58,969 nt of DNA from an uncultured Clostridia bacterium (GCA_944376295.1 CALWCE010000012.1:1-58969), one strand, 5' to 3'; numbered from the stretch's first letter, positions 51,003 to 58,955 are shown. Program-made: numbers and translations. The notes: generated from the letters alone by a model not told the origin.

Positions 51003-51722
51003 ATGAAGATCTACGCAAACGGGATGCACTATGCGGCGCTCAATGCGGCGGTGCGTCAAAGCAAAGAGGATACCGAGATCTTCGGCTGCGTCGGGCAGCG
51101 GTACCTCGGCGCGGGGCTGGAAGACAGGAAGATCGTCATTCACGGCACGCCGGGGAACGCCCTCGGGGCGTACCTCAACGGCGCGGAGCTGACCGTCGAC
51201 GGCAACGTGCAGGAAGCGACGGGCGACACGATGAACGGCGGCGTCATCGAAGTGCACGGCAGCGCGGGCGACGCCACGGGCTATGCGATGCGCGGCGGAA
51301 AGATCTTCATCGAAGGCGACGTCGGCTACCGCTGCGGCATCCACATGAAGGCGTATTTAAGCCACCGCCCCGCCATCGTCATCGGCGGCAGGGCGGGGAG
51401 CTTTTTGGGCGAATACCAGGCGGGCGGCACCCTCATCGTTTTGGGCGGACATACGGAGCATAAGCCCATCGTCGGGAACTTCTGCGGCACGGGGATGCAC
51501 GGCGGCGAAATCTTGCTCCGCTGCGATGCGCTCGACGCGGCGCTCCCCGCGCAGGTCAAGGCAGAACGCATCCAGGGCCCCGGCAGCGAGGAAGCCGTCT
51601 CCCTCGTCAAAGAGTGGTGCGCCCGCTTCGGGAAGGACGAAACGCCCTACCTTACAGCCACTTACTATCGCCTCACGCCGAATGCGGAAAACCCCTATCG
51701 GCAGATGTATACGCCCAACTGA
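51003..51722 (+). CDS. Glutamate synthase GXGXG (domain 3) subunit
   Basis: A 239-residue right-handed beta-helix protein corresponding to the C-terminal GltB domain. The repeating Gly pattern is seen in GTPGNALGAYLNGAELTVDG, NVQEATGDTMNGGVIEVHG, SAGDATGYAMRGGKIFIEG and GGRAGSFLGEYQAGGTLIVL. It is a structural part that holds the ammonia tunnel. GGGAGG precedes ATG at 51003, two bases after the flavoprotein's stop. Confidence 0.92.
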   Translation: MKIYANGMHYAALNAAVRQSKEDTEIFGCVGQRYLGAGLEDRKIVIHGTPGNALGAYLNGAELTVDGNVQEATGDTMNGGVIEVHGSAGDATGYAMRGGKIFIEGDVGYRCGIHMKAYLSHRPAIVIGGRAGSFLGEYQAGGTLIVLGGHTEHKPIVGNFCGTGMHGGEILLRCDALDAALPAQVKAERIQGPGSEEAVSLVKEWCARFGKDETPYLTATYYRLTPNAENPYRQMYTPN

Positions 51723-51745
51723 TTTTAGGGCGGCAGGAGGTCGCC

Positions 51746-52264
51746 ATGACCCGCATTCTTCTACGCTGCGACTATTTATCGGTGCTTCCGAAACTCAAAG
51801 AAAAACTGGAAAAGAGCGGCTTTTTGCCCGTCAGGGACGGCGAGGACGCGGCGCTCTTTGTCCCGCAGCTTTCAAGAAGCGGCTGGGAGAAGGAAGTGCT
51901 CGCCTGCACCTCGCGGGGCGGGGCGGTCGTCATCGTCAAAAAGGAAAATATCCCCGAAGCGGAACGCCTGCTCAAAGGCAGCGGGGCGGCGGTGCTCCCG
52001 CATGACGTTCCTTTCCCCGTTCTTGCGGGCGTTTTGCAGGCGGAAGCCAAGGCGGGCGAGCGGCTCTTCGCCGTATGCGGAGAGATCGACCGCCTGCGGG
52101 AGAAGCTGGAAAGCGAAAAACTCGTACACCGCGCCAAGCTCGCTCTGATGGAGCGCGGCATGAACGAAGAGGAAGCGCACCGCTTCCTCGAAAAACAGGC
52201 GATGGACAGGCGGATCCCCCGCCGTGCCGTCGCCGAAGAAGTACTCAAAGAGAGGGTCCCTTAA
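51746..52264 (+). CDS. ANTAR-domain RNA-binding antiterminator
   Basis: A 172-residue protein. Residues ~115-168 match the ANTAR three-helix domain: LALMERGMNEEEAHRFLEKQ then AMDRRIPRRAVAEEVL, preceded by a coiled-coil linker (EIDRLREKLESEKLVHRAK). Residues 1-~95 look like a degenerate receiver domain without a clear phosphoacceptor aspartate pocket. ANTAR proteins bind paired hexaloop hairpins and prevent terminator formation; EutV and NasR are known cases, and clostridial relatives are linked to glutamine synthetase and ammonium genes. AGGAGG is 5 bases before the ATG. Its likely target in this window is the glnN leader. How nitrogen state is sensed is unknown. Confidence 0.88.
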   Translation: MTRILLRCDYLSVLPKLKEKLEKSGFLPVRDGEDAALFVPQLSRSGWEKEVLACTSRGGAVVIVKKENIPEAERLLKGSGAAVLPHDVPFPVLAGVLQAEAKAGERLFAVCGEIDRLREKLESEKLVHRAKLALMERGMNEEEAHRFLEKQAMDRRIPRRAVAEEVLKERVP

Positions 52265-53845
52265 ATGTGTTCCATCTTCTGCATCACCGAAAAAGACATC
52301 GACTGCCCCCGCGTTCGGGAGAGCTTTTATAAGACCGTCTCCCGCGGGCCCGACATGAGCAAAATAAAGGAACTGCCCACGGGCTATATGGGCTTCCACC
52401 GCCTCGCCATCATGGGGCTCACCGCCGAAGGGATGCAGCCCTTTGCGCGGGGAAAGGACTTCCTTATCTGCAACGGCGAAATTTACGGTTTCCGCCCCTT
52501 GAAGCGCTCCCTCGAAAAGAAGGGCTATCTCTTCTCCTCGGACAGCGACTGCGAGATCTTGCTCCCCCTCTACCGCGAATACGGCGTGAAGATGTTCAAA
52601 ATGCTCGACGCGGAATTCGCCCTCGTCCTCTATGACGGCGAACAAAACAAATACATCGCCGCACGCGACCCCATCGGCATCCGTCCGCTCTATTTCGGCT
52701 ATACGGAACACGGCGCCATCGTCTTTGCGAGCGAGCCCAAAAATCTTGTGGGGATCGTCAAAGACATCTTCCCTTTTCCCCCTGGCTGCTACTATGAGGA
52801 CGGCGCATTTGTCTGTTATTCGGATATCGCCGCCGTCACTTCCTATCACGATGAAGGGTTGAATGAAATTTGCACGGGGATCCGCGAGCGGCTCATCGCG
52901 GGAGTCAAAAAGCGGCTGGACAGCGACGCCCCGCTCGGGTTCCTGCTTTCGGGCGGGCTGGACAGTTCCCTCGTCTGCGCCATCGGCGCGCGCGCCCTCA
53001 AAAAGCCCATCCGCACCTTTGCGATCGGCATGGAGAAGGACGCCATCGACTTAAAATACGCGCGGCAGGTTGCGGACTATATCGGCTCGGAGCACACCGA
53101 AGTCTTTATGACGCGGGAGGAAGTGCTCTCTTCCCTCGAAGAAGTCATCGCCTCTCTCGCCACCTTCGATATCACCACCATCCGCGCCTCGATGGGGATG
53201 TACCTTCTATGCAAAGCCATCCACCGCACGACGGACGTGCGCGTGCTTTTGACGGGGGAGATCTCCGACGAGCTCTTCGGCTATAAATACACCGACTTCG
53301 CCCCGAACGCCGCGGAGTTTCAGAAGGAGTCGCAAAAGCGCGTCCGGGAGCTTAATATGTACGACGTCCTGCGCGCCGACCGCTGCATCTCCGTCCACTC
53401 CATGGAGGCGCGCGTGCCCTTCGGCGATCTGGAGTTCGTGAAATATGTGATGAGCATCGACCCCGAAAAAAAGCTCAACAGATACGGCAAGGGCAAATAT
53501 CTCCTCCGCCGCGCCTTCGAGGGCGATTGGCTCCCGCCCGAGATCTTATGGCGCGAGAAGGCGGCGTTTTCCGATGCCGTCGGGCATTCGATGGTGGACG
53601 ACCTCAAAACCTATGCCGAAAGCCGCTACGGCGGCGACTGGCAGGAACGCGCCGAAAAATACGCCTATCACGCGAAGCCGTTCACGAAAGAGAGCCTTCT
53701 CTACCGCGAGATCTTTGAAAAGTACTACCCCGGGCAGGCGAAGATGGTCAAAGATTTCTGGATGCCCAACCGTGCATGGGAGGGCTGCAACGTCTCCGAC
53801 CCCTCTGCCCGCGTTTTGAGCAACTACGGCGACAGCGGGAAGTAA
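52265..53845 (+). CDS. asnB: Asparagine synthase (glutamine-hydrolysing)
   Basis: A 526-residue enzyme. Cys2 of MCSIF is the glutaminase nucleophile, with GFHRLAIMG, CNGEIYGFRPL and SDCEILLPLY in the amidotransferase domain (residues 1-~190). The synthetase domain has the ATP pyrophosphatase loop LLSGGLDSSLVCAI, ISDELFGYKY and MEARVPFGDLEFV. It starts immediately after the ANTAR stop with a weak GAGAGGG site. Last gene of the operon; it spends glutamine nitrogen on asparagine. Confidence 0.95.
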   Translation: MCSIFCITEKDIDCPRVRESFYKTVSRGPDMSKIKELPTGYMGFHRLAIMGLTAEGMQPFARGKDFLICNGEIYGFRPLKRSLEKKGYLFSSDSDCEILLPLYREYGVKMFKMLDAEFALVLYDGEQNKYIAARDPIGIRPLYFGYTEHGAIVFASEPKNLVGIVKDIFPFPPGCYYEDGAFVCYSDIAAVTSYHDEGLNEICTGIRERLIAGVKKRLDSDAPLGFLLSGGLDSSLVCAIGARALKKPIRTFAIGMEKDAIDLKYARQVADYIGSEHTEVFMTREEVLSSLEEVIASLATFDITTIRASMGMYLLCKAIHRTTDVRVLLTGEISDELFGYKYTDFAPNAAEFQKESQKRVRELNMYDVLRADRCISVHSMEARVPFGDLEFVKYVMSIDPEKKLNRYGKGKYLLRRAFEGDWLPPEILWREKAAFSDAVGHSMVDDLKTYAESRYGGDWQERAEKYAYHAKPFTKESLLYREIFEKYYPGQAKMVKDFWMPNRAWEGCNVSDPSARVLSNYGDSGK

Positions 53846-53851
53846 ATTTGG

Positions 53852-53875
53852 CCGCCCCTTTCGGGGCGGTCTTAT
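53852..53875 (+). terminator. Intrinsic terminator of the glutamate synthase operon
   Basis: CCGCCCC, TTTC loop, GGGGCGG, then TCTTAT. The T-run is short. Confidence 0.65.
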
Positions 53876-53922
53876 CGCTTGATTCAGGATCAAAAAAACA
53901 CAAACAAATGTTCTTATTTTGC

Positions 53923-53952
53923 TTGACAAGCGGGGTTGCCGTGTGATATAAT
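53923..53952 (+). promoter_or_regulatory. Consensus promoter of the structured RNA gene
   Basis: TTGACA, 18 bp, TATAAT. No protein-coding gene follows for about 1 kb. Confidence 0.8.
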
Positions 53953-53958
53953 GCGAAA

Positions 53959-54446
53959 TTTATCAAGCAAAATGCCCGTATCGGTGAAAGAAACGAGCGA
54001 TCGGGTCTGTTCCCATTGCCTCATGCAGTTTGCGGCTGTTCGGCAAATATGGCTTTAACAGACCTGATCGGCCGGCGGCGGATCGGCCGCAGAGGCGGCA
54101 TTTTGTGAAACAAAAAACGGTACCCGAGCAAGCTGCGCCGTCCGGCGCTGCATCACGATTCTTTTGCAGCGGCAACGTGGTTGCGTTGCCGAGGCTTGCG
54201 ACGACGGGTTACAAAGAATAACTGTTTGCCTGCGCTGTGACCCCGCTCTGCGGGTAGCGCGGCGGCGGTTATCACTGTTTATAACGGGCGGTCATTGTGA
54301 CCGCTTGCGGTGGAGTTTACTAACTTCCGCCGTTGCTTTTGTTGCGCATCTGTGCGCAGACAAAGGCAGTTATAAGCATACCGTTTTTTGGACATTTCAT
54401 AGTTATTTCAGTCCATAGGAAGGTAGCTTTCTATGGACTTTTTATT
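53959..54446 (+). ncRNA. Large multi-branched structured RNA of unknown class
   Basis: A ~490-base RNA with its own promoter and terminator and no supported ORF. Domain I is closed by CAAAATGCC (53968) with GGCATTTTG (54097) and holds a 14 bp helix (53998-54011 with 54057-54070). Domain II is closed by an 11 bp helix, AAAAAACGGTA (54112) with TACCGTTTTTT (54379). Inside are two multiloops. One is closed by GCAAGC/GCTTGC with hairpins at 54135, 54149 and 54170. The other is closed by ATAACTG (54218) with CAGTTAT (54367) and holds hairpins at 54232, 54268, 54288, 54307 and 54338. It lacks RNase P, tmRNA and SRP signatures. Size and style recall ornate RNAs such as ROOL or GOLLD, but membership cannot be judged here. 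Confidence 0.7.
54410..54446 (+). terminator. Intrinsic terminator of the structured RNA
   Basis: AGTCCATAGGAAG and CTTTCTATGGACT form a 13 bp stem followed by TTTTTATTTTAT. Confidence 0.85.
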
Positions 54447-54520
54447 TTATTCCGAGCTGCTTTTCCGCCCCTTTCAGGCGCGGGAGTAGATAGAGATCAT
54501 GTCAAGAAGGAGGAAAGTTA

Positions 54521-54553
54521 TGAGCAATCAACCGACGATCAGACCGCCGTAGA
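54521..54553 (+). other. Ten-codon ORF with a strong ribosome site
   Basis: AAGGAGG precedes an ATG opening MSNQPTIRPP and a TAG stop. It could be a leader peptide or the interrupted start of a lost mobilisation gene, since the phase continues openly for about 60 codons after the stop. No homolog is recognised. Confidence 0.3.
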
Positions 54554-54659
54554 AGGGAAAGCAAAAGGGAAGCGACCAATTGTTTTGCGAAGGCAGCCCG
54601 TCCGCTCTTTCAGGGAAACAGCCCCCTGCAAGGGCGAACGGCACCAAACCGCGAAGTGG

Positions 54660-54710
54660 CTTTGGTATAGTGAGTTATACCTATTCGAGGCGACAGCCAC
54701 GAATAGGTAT
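54660..54710 (+). other. Origin of transfer (oriT) of MobV type
   Basis: GGTATA-GTGAGT-TATACC at 54664-54681 matches the nick-region pattern of MobV/pMV158-type elements (GTATAGTGNGTTATAC), where the nick follows TAGTGNG. A second perfect inverted repeat, CCTATTCG/CGAATAGG (54680-54707), follows at once. A MobV relaxase gene lies 250 bases downstream, the usual layout. Confidence 0.75.
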
Positions 54711-54827
54711 GTGAACTATATGCCGGCTATTTAAGAACCCATTACAAAATCACGGCGCAAGCAAAACCACGCTTTTGCGCAGCGCAACCCCATTTGCGCA
54801 TACCTGCGCCTCAGCGGGTGAGGCGTG

Positions 54828-54940
54828 CAATTATAATAGAGTGCCCTGAAGATTGCACGCCGAGGGCAGCGCCCTCAAAATCACGGAAAATATCGGCGGC
54901 GCCAGCCGAAATTTTCGTGAACTAATCACGGGAGGAAAAT
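54828..54940 (+). promoter_or_regulatory. Structured leader in front of the relaxase gene
   Basis: GCGTGCAAT/ATTGCACGC, GAGGGC/GCCCTC and a longer CACGGAAAAT...ATTTTCGTG hairpin follow each other. The last overlaps CGTG-N7-CACG, next to the ribosome site GGGAGG. It probably restrains relaxase translation. Confidence 0.45.
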
Positions 54941-54963
54941 CTATCGCATACATCATCTGTCAC

Positions 54964-56016
54964 ATGAAAAAATTTCAGCGGAGCGACATCGTCGGCGTCG
55001 AACGCGAAAACGAGCGCGACGAAACTTACCATTCCAAGACCAACCCGCAGATCGACGGCGAGCGCACGCGCTTCAACCATCACTTCATCTCCCCGAACGG
55101 CAGCTACACCGCATTCATCAACCGTCGGCTTAAAGAGCTCGCGCCCAAGCGCAAGGTGAAGGACGACGCCGTGCTCATGGCATCCTTCTTCGTCGGCGCA
55201 AGTCCCGCGTTCTTTACGGATAAGAGCCGCGACGACATCGACGCCTTCTTCTTTGAATGCACGGACTTCTTCGCCGAACGTTACGGCAGAGAGAATATCA
55301 TCTCCGCCGTTGTCCATATGGACGAAACGACGCCGCATCTGCACCTCAACCTGATGCCCATCCTCGAAGGCAGACCGTGCGCCAAGAAGCTGTTCGACCG
55401 CAAGGCGCTCGTCGCATTGCAGACCGATCTTTACAAGGAAGTCGGCAGGCATTGGGGATTGGAACGAGGACAAGAAGGAAGCCAAACGGAGCATCTCGAT
55501 ACGGTGGAGTTCAAACTAAAAAAGATGCAGGAGGCAGCCGTCGCAGCACAGCGACAGGCGGACGCCGCCGAAGAGCGCACGTTGCTCGCAGAGCAACACG
55601 CCTCGATCGCCGAACAGCGGCAAGCCCACGCGGAGGAACGCACGGCAGACCTTTTTAAGCAACAGGAGCGTTTGGAGCGCGAAGTCTCCCCGCTGCAAGC
55701 CGCCGCGGAAGCCTTGCGGGAATATGCGGAAGGCACGCGAAAGCCAAACAAGAAGGACGTCCCCGCACTTGCCGCGGAGCTCGCCAAGACGAAAACGGAA
55801 TTGCAATACAGCACGAAGGACCAGCACGGGCTCTTTCAGGAATTGCAGCAGGCGGAGAGAAAAAACGCGGAACTGCAAAGAAGCGCCGACCTTCTGCGGG
55901 AGATCAGGCGGCACGCGCCCGAAAAACTCGATGAAGCGATCGAGGCGGTCAACAAACGAAAAGCCGCAAAACGCGCTTCGCCCTTCCAATCGTCGAACGA
56001 CCAACGGAGCAAATGA
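54964..56016 (+). CDS. MobV-family relaxase (Mob/Pre)
   Basis: A 350-residue mobilisation protein that nicks oriT for transfer. Family motifs are NPQIDGERTRFNHHF and the metal-binding VHMDETTPHLHLNLMPI. The C-terminal half is a long Gln/Glu/Ala-rich coiled coil. The conserved family N-terminus reads IAYIICHMKKFQ here: the codon where ATG is expected, 7 bases after GGGAGG, is ATC (54943). The first canonical start is the ATG at 54964, which loses seven conserved residues, so either ATC is used or the gene is damaged. A small ORF and terminator follow. Confidence 0.85.
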   Translation: MKKFQRSDIVGVERENERDETYHSKTNPQIDGERTRFNHHFISPNGSYTAFINRRLKELAPKRKVKDDAVLMASFFVGASPAFFTDKSRDDIDAFFFECTDFFAERYGRENIISAVVHMDETTPHLHLNLMPILEGRPCAKKLFDRKALVALQTDLYKEVGRHWGLERGQEGSQTEHLDTVEFKLKKMQEAAVAAQRQADAAEERTLLAEQHASIAEQRQAHAEERTADLFKQQERLEREVSPLQAAAEALREYAEGTRKPNKKDVPALAAELAKTKTELQYSTKDQHGLFQELQQAERKNAELQRSADLLREIRRHAPEKLDEAIEAVNKRKAAKRASPFQSSNDQRSK

Positions 56017-56049
56017 AAAACAACAGGAGGAACGGATATCGGATAACGA

Positions 56050-56208
56050 ATGACGGGGAAAAGAAAGAGAATGGCTCAGGGCGAGGGCATTTCCGATGCC
56101 GCCATGCGGTCGCTGGCAAGAACGCTGCTCCCTTCGCTGCGGGAGTATCTTGCATCGGACGAGGGCCGCAAAGACTACGCCGAATGGAGAAAGATGCAAG
56201 GCGGCTGA
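56050..56208 (+). CDS. Small helical protein downstream of the relaxase
   Basis: A 52-residue protein with a basic start (MTGKRKRMAQ) and a helical body (SDAAMRSLARTLLPSLREYL, EGRKDYAEWRKMQ). It has the look of the small accessory proteins next to relaxases. AGGAGG lies 20 bases upstream, so an internal start at the second ATG (56071) is possible. A different frame starting at 56013 also overlaps, but its composition is less protein-like. Confidence 0.45.
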   Translation: MTGKRKRMAQGEGISDAAMRSLARTLLPSLREYLASDEGRKDYAEWRKMQGG

Positions 56209-56282
56209 AATGGCAATGGTTTTGTAAAATTTATATGATTTGAGAGTTTGCGCCGAAGATCATAAACCCAAAATAACGGCAA

Positions 56283-56314
56283 AAGGCGGAGTCCGTACGG
56301 GCTCCGCCTTCTTT
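56283..56314 (+). terminator. Intrinsic terminator of the mobilisation unit
   Basis: AAGGCGGAG/CTCCGCCTT with inner CCG/CGG pairs, followed by CTTTC. Confidence 0.7.
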
Positions 56315-56352
56315 CATTTCGAAAAAGTTTTGAAGTTTTCGATCGTAAAAAA

Positions 56353-56397
56353 TAATCCGAACGTCTTGCGAATTACGAAGAAGTTCGAATTATTCCA
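56353..56397. repeat. Imperfect inverted repeat beside the tRNA fragment
   Basis: AATAATCCGAAC and GTTCGAATTATT (one mismatch) flank about 20 bases. Its place next to the attachment-like tRNA fragment suggests a recombinase core site, without proof. Confidence 0.4.
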
Positions 56398-56400
56398 AAT

Positions 56401-56439
56401 TGGCTGGTCCTGGATTCGAACCAACGAATGACGGAGTCA
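56401..56439 (-). other. tRNA-Gln 3' fragment, probable attachment site (att)
   Basis: Read on the minus strand it starts TGACTCCGTCATTCGTTGG and continues through the T-loop TTCGAAT. This matches the anticodon-stem-to-T-arm half of Firmicutes tRNA-Gln(UUG). The D arm and acceptor 5' strand are missing and the sequence upstream is unrelated. Such displaced 3' ends are left at one border of elements that integrate into tRNA genes. The intact partner is not in the window. Confidence 0.6.
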
Positions 56440-56577
56440 GAGGCAAATCAGAATTTTGAAAAACAGCCTCGAAAGCCCGTTTTTTGCCCAAAAACTGCCG
56501 TTTCAAGCACTTTTTCAGAAATCGTTTCCCCAATCTTCCCCAATTTTGTTGCCCCAAACGAAACCTCCTCGAAGCAA

Positions 56578-56611
56578 GCAGCGGGGCGGCAATATGCCGC
56601 CCCGCCGCTGC
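56578..56611 (-). terminator. Hairpin terminator after fic
   Basis: A GC-rich stem (GCAGCGG...GCCGC with its complement, ATATT loop) starts 4 bases past the fic stop on the minus strand. The T-run behind it is weak. Confidence 0.5.
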
Positions 56612-56614
56612 ATT

Positions 56615-57661
56615 TTAATTGACCCGAATATACACCGTGCTTCTGCCTGCGCCCTGTTTTACGATCTCCCCATTCGCTGCGAGCTTGCGAAGAGAGGCCT
56701 CCACAGAGCTTGCGCTCAACGACGGGCACAGCCCGCAGATCTCCGCTTTCGTGAATTTCCCGAGCCTCGTCTGCACCGCTTTGCGCACCGTCTCCAACGC
56801 GGGCAGCTTGTCGGAAACGAGCTCCATCCGCTCTTCAAAATCACGATATGCCGCGATGACCGTGCTCAAAAGGTATTTGATAAACGGCACGGCATCCTCC
56901 TGTCCTTCCCGCCAGCCGTGCTGCGCTGCCGCCAGAGCGTCGTAATACAGCTCTTTGTTGTTCGCGATCTTCGCCTCCAGAGAAATGTATTTCCCGACCA
57001 TATACCCGTTTTGATACAGTAAGAGCGTCGTCAGCAATCGGCTCATACGCCCGTTACCGTCCGAAAACGGATGAATGCACAAAAAATCATGAATGAATAC
57101 GGGAATGAGAATGAGCGGATCGACCTCCCCTGCCCCGAGCGCAAGGCGAAATTGCCTGCAGATCTCCTCCATCGCAAGCGGCGTCTCATAAGGCGCAAGA
57201 GGGGTGAACAAGGTATAAGTCTTTCCGTCTGCGTCCGTCGCGTTGATGTAGTTCTGAACGTTTTTGAATTTTCCGCCGATGGACTTTGCCGAATGAGAGT
57301 ACAAGATCTTATGGAGCTGCAGGATGTAGTTGGGCGTAAGGGAAATGTATTCATAATTTTCATGAATGACGCGCAGAGCATCCCGATAGCCGGCGATCTC
57401 CTCCTCGTCGCGCGTACGCGGTGTGGTCTTATCAGACAGCAGCTGTTTCAGCCGCGTATTGGTCGTGCAGATCCCTTCAATGGCATTGGACGTTTCCGCG
57501 CTCTGCACTTTAGCGATCTCGACAAGTTTATCAAGCTCCTGCGGCGCGTGTTTCAGATGCAATTCCTGCTTGCCCTTCGCCTCATGAATGGCTGCGATAT
57601 AGGCAACGGTCTCCGAATCCCATTTTTGATTTTTTAAGGCAACATAGTCGAATGCGCGCAT
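56615..57661 (-). CDS. Fic-domain protein with winged-helix C-terminus
   Basis: A 348-residue protein. The Fic core motif HPFSDGNGRMSR starts near residue 197 with the catalytic histidine, so AMP (or related nucleotide) transfer is expected. An inhibitory motif SNAIEG (residues 58-63), of the [S/T]xxxE[G/N] type, lies N-terminal to the core (class II Fic), so the enzyme should be self-inhibited. The C-terminus (FTKAEICGLCPSLSASSVEA onward) is a winged-helix DNA-binding domain. GGGGGAAAG precedes ATG at 57661. A long palindrome overlaps its promoter, fitting autoregulation. It lies in the mobile region and may act as a toxin or defence factor; no separate antitoxin is seen. Confidence 0.88.
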   Translation of the reverse strand: MRAFDYVALKNQKWDSETVAYIAAIHEAKGKQELHLKHAPQELDKLVEIAKVQSAETSNAIEGICTTNTRLKQLLSDKTTPRTRDEEEIAGYRDALRVIHENYEYISLTPNYILQLHKILYSHSAKSIGGKFKNVQNYINATDADGKTYTLFTPLAPYETPLAMEEICRQFRLALGAGEVDPLILIPVFIHDFLCIHPFSDGNGRMSRLLTTLLLYQNGYMVGKYISLEAKIANNKELYYDALAAAQHGWREGQEDAVPFIKYLLSTVIAAYRDFEERMELVSDKLPALETVRKAVQTRLGKFTKAEICGLCPSLSASSVEASLRKLAANGEIVKQGAGRSTVYIRVN

Positions 57662-57682
57662 TTCTTTCCCCCAACAAAAAGT

Positions 57683-57721
57683 ACTTTTCTCGTAAATTAT
57701 AGCCGATTTTACGAGAAAAGT
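57683..57721. promoter_or_regulatory. Palindromic operator over the fic promoter
   Basis: ACTTTTCTCGTAAA and TTTACGAGAAAAGT are perfect complements (14 bp) separated by 11 bases. The arms cover the spacer/-35 region and the transcription start. Confidence 0.7.
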
Positions 57722-57724
57722 CAA
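57696..57724 (-). promoter_or_regulatory. Promoter of fic
   Basis: Minus-strand TTGACT, 17 bp, TATAAT, inside the palindrome. Confidence 0.8.
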
Positions 57725-57849
57725 TGGGTTTGAGAAATTCTCTTTGAAAAAGGCGTTGCCTTTACAAACAGGAAGCGCGAAATACCTTCTCCCCGCCGAA
57801 CGACCCCTTTCGCCTTCTTCGATAAACATAAATCCAAGAAAAATACAAG

Positions 57850-57894
57850 TTAAGGGGACAGATTTTGCAAAAAATACAAAAACTGTCCCCTTAA
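57850..57894. repeat. Long palindrome TTAAGGGGACAG...CTGTCCCCTTAA
   Basis: Two perfect 12 bp arms plus inner TTTTG/CAAAA pairing. Sequences with GGGGACAG ends often accompany IS200/RAYT-type transposases and other mobile palindromes. No transposase is next to it here. The rest of 57725-58018 holds no supported gene. Confidence 0.5.
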
Positions 57895-58018
57895 ATCCAA
57901 AAGTACGCATCACGTTCGATCGTCGATACTCTTTTCTATTTCCCGCGCGGTCGGCTCGATCTCAACTTTCAAATTGTATGGATCGGATACAAATCGATAT
58001 GCAAGCCCCCTCAGCCGC

Positions 58019-58612
58019 TTAAAACAATTTCAACTGCTCCGATGGGAGTACGCGGACGATATAGGCGTCGGGGTCTTTCTCCTCGGGCGTGAGCTCCACA
58101 TCGGGCGCGAACTTGCGCAGACAGAACTTGTAGTAGACCTCTTTGCCCGTCGGGCGCAGCAGCGCCAGGCAATCAAGAAGATACTGCCGCCAATCCTGCC
58201 ACCCGTCGGCATTTTGATAGTGGTTGATCTTGCCGATCTTATAATGATCGACACTGTTGTCCCGCAAAGTCCGCTCGATGAGCGCAAGGCTCTCCCGCGG
58301 CTCGATCGTCGGCTCAAAGCTTGCGAACGTCCTGATCCCGCTCTTATGCAGGATCTTCAGCGTTTCCAGCCGCTCCTCGGGCGTACTTGCGTACGGTTCC
58401 CATTCCCGGCTCTTTTCTTGGTCCAAAAAGGTCAGCGTTGTTCCGACGGCGATGCGCTCCCCAAAGGCACGAAAGCGGTCGAGATCGCGCAGCATCCGTT
58501 TCCCGCCCTTCGAAAGCACCGCTACGGGCGCGTGATAGGCGTTGAGAAGAGCAAGCGCCCCGCGCCGTATAATGAAGTTGCCGTTCGCCATTTCCGCTAC
58601 ATTAACCACCAC
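58019..58612 (-). pseudogene. 5'-truncated SPL-like radical SAM protein
   Basis: The frame encodes ~180 residues like the C-terminal part of spore photoproduct lyase-type radical SAM proteins (ALALLNAYHAPVAVLSKGGK, RMLRDLDRFRAFGERIAVGT, SFEPTIEPRESLALIERT, YKIGKINHY). The N-terminal ~90 residues, including the CxxxCxxC cluster motif, are missing and no upstream sequence supplies them. The first ~15 residues of the open frame do not belong to the family. It is probably a fragment left by recombination at the mobile region. Confidence 0.7.
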
Positions 58613-58926
58613 CGTTCCCTTTGTTACCTTCTTTTCGTTGCCATAATTTTAACTGTTATCTCCTTTGGCAGTAGATTGTCAGTCGTATTATTATTCCGTG
58701 CGAGAGTGGCGGAAATCGCAGGATGCCACCCTTGCACGAACGCCCTCTCGTGTCCTTTGGGCTATACTTCCATATAAGCGAAGCGGAGGTTACACTGCTG
58801 TAAAATTGCCATATAATTATGGTGCGTGTATCACACTTAATTTTCTTTTGGCAATTGTATGTCGCCATTACAAATTAAATCAACGAGACAAGTACATCAC
58901 TTCTTGAGAAAAAACGCGCTTCCCTG
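58613..58926. other. Stretch without a supported gene
   Basis: A plus-strand open frame (58665-58907) has no ribosome site and no recognised domain. Nothing else was seen. Confidence 0.3.
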
Positions 58927-58955
58927 TTGAAATTCAAGCTGAAATGTGTTATAAT
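58927..58955 (+). promoter_or_regulatory. Promoter firing out of the right edge
   Basis: TTGAAA, 17 bp, TATAAT. The gene it serves lies beyond the window. Confidence 0.7.

Noticed and set aside
54333..54734. 133-codon plus-strand frame through the RNA gene's 3' end and oriT
   Set aside because: It runs through the terminator hairpin and the oriT inverted repeats and lacks a ribosome site or domain.
58665..58907. 80-codon plus-strand frame near the right edge
   Set aside because: No ribosome site and no recognised domain; mixed composition typical of intergenic DNA.
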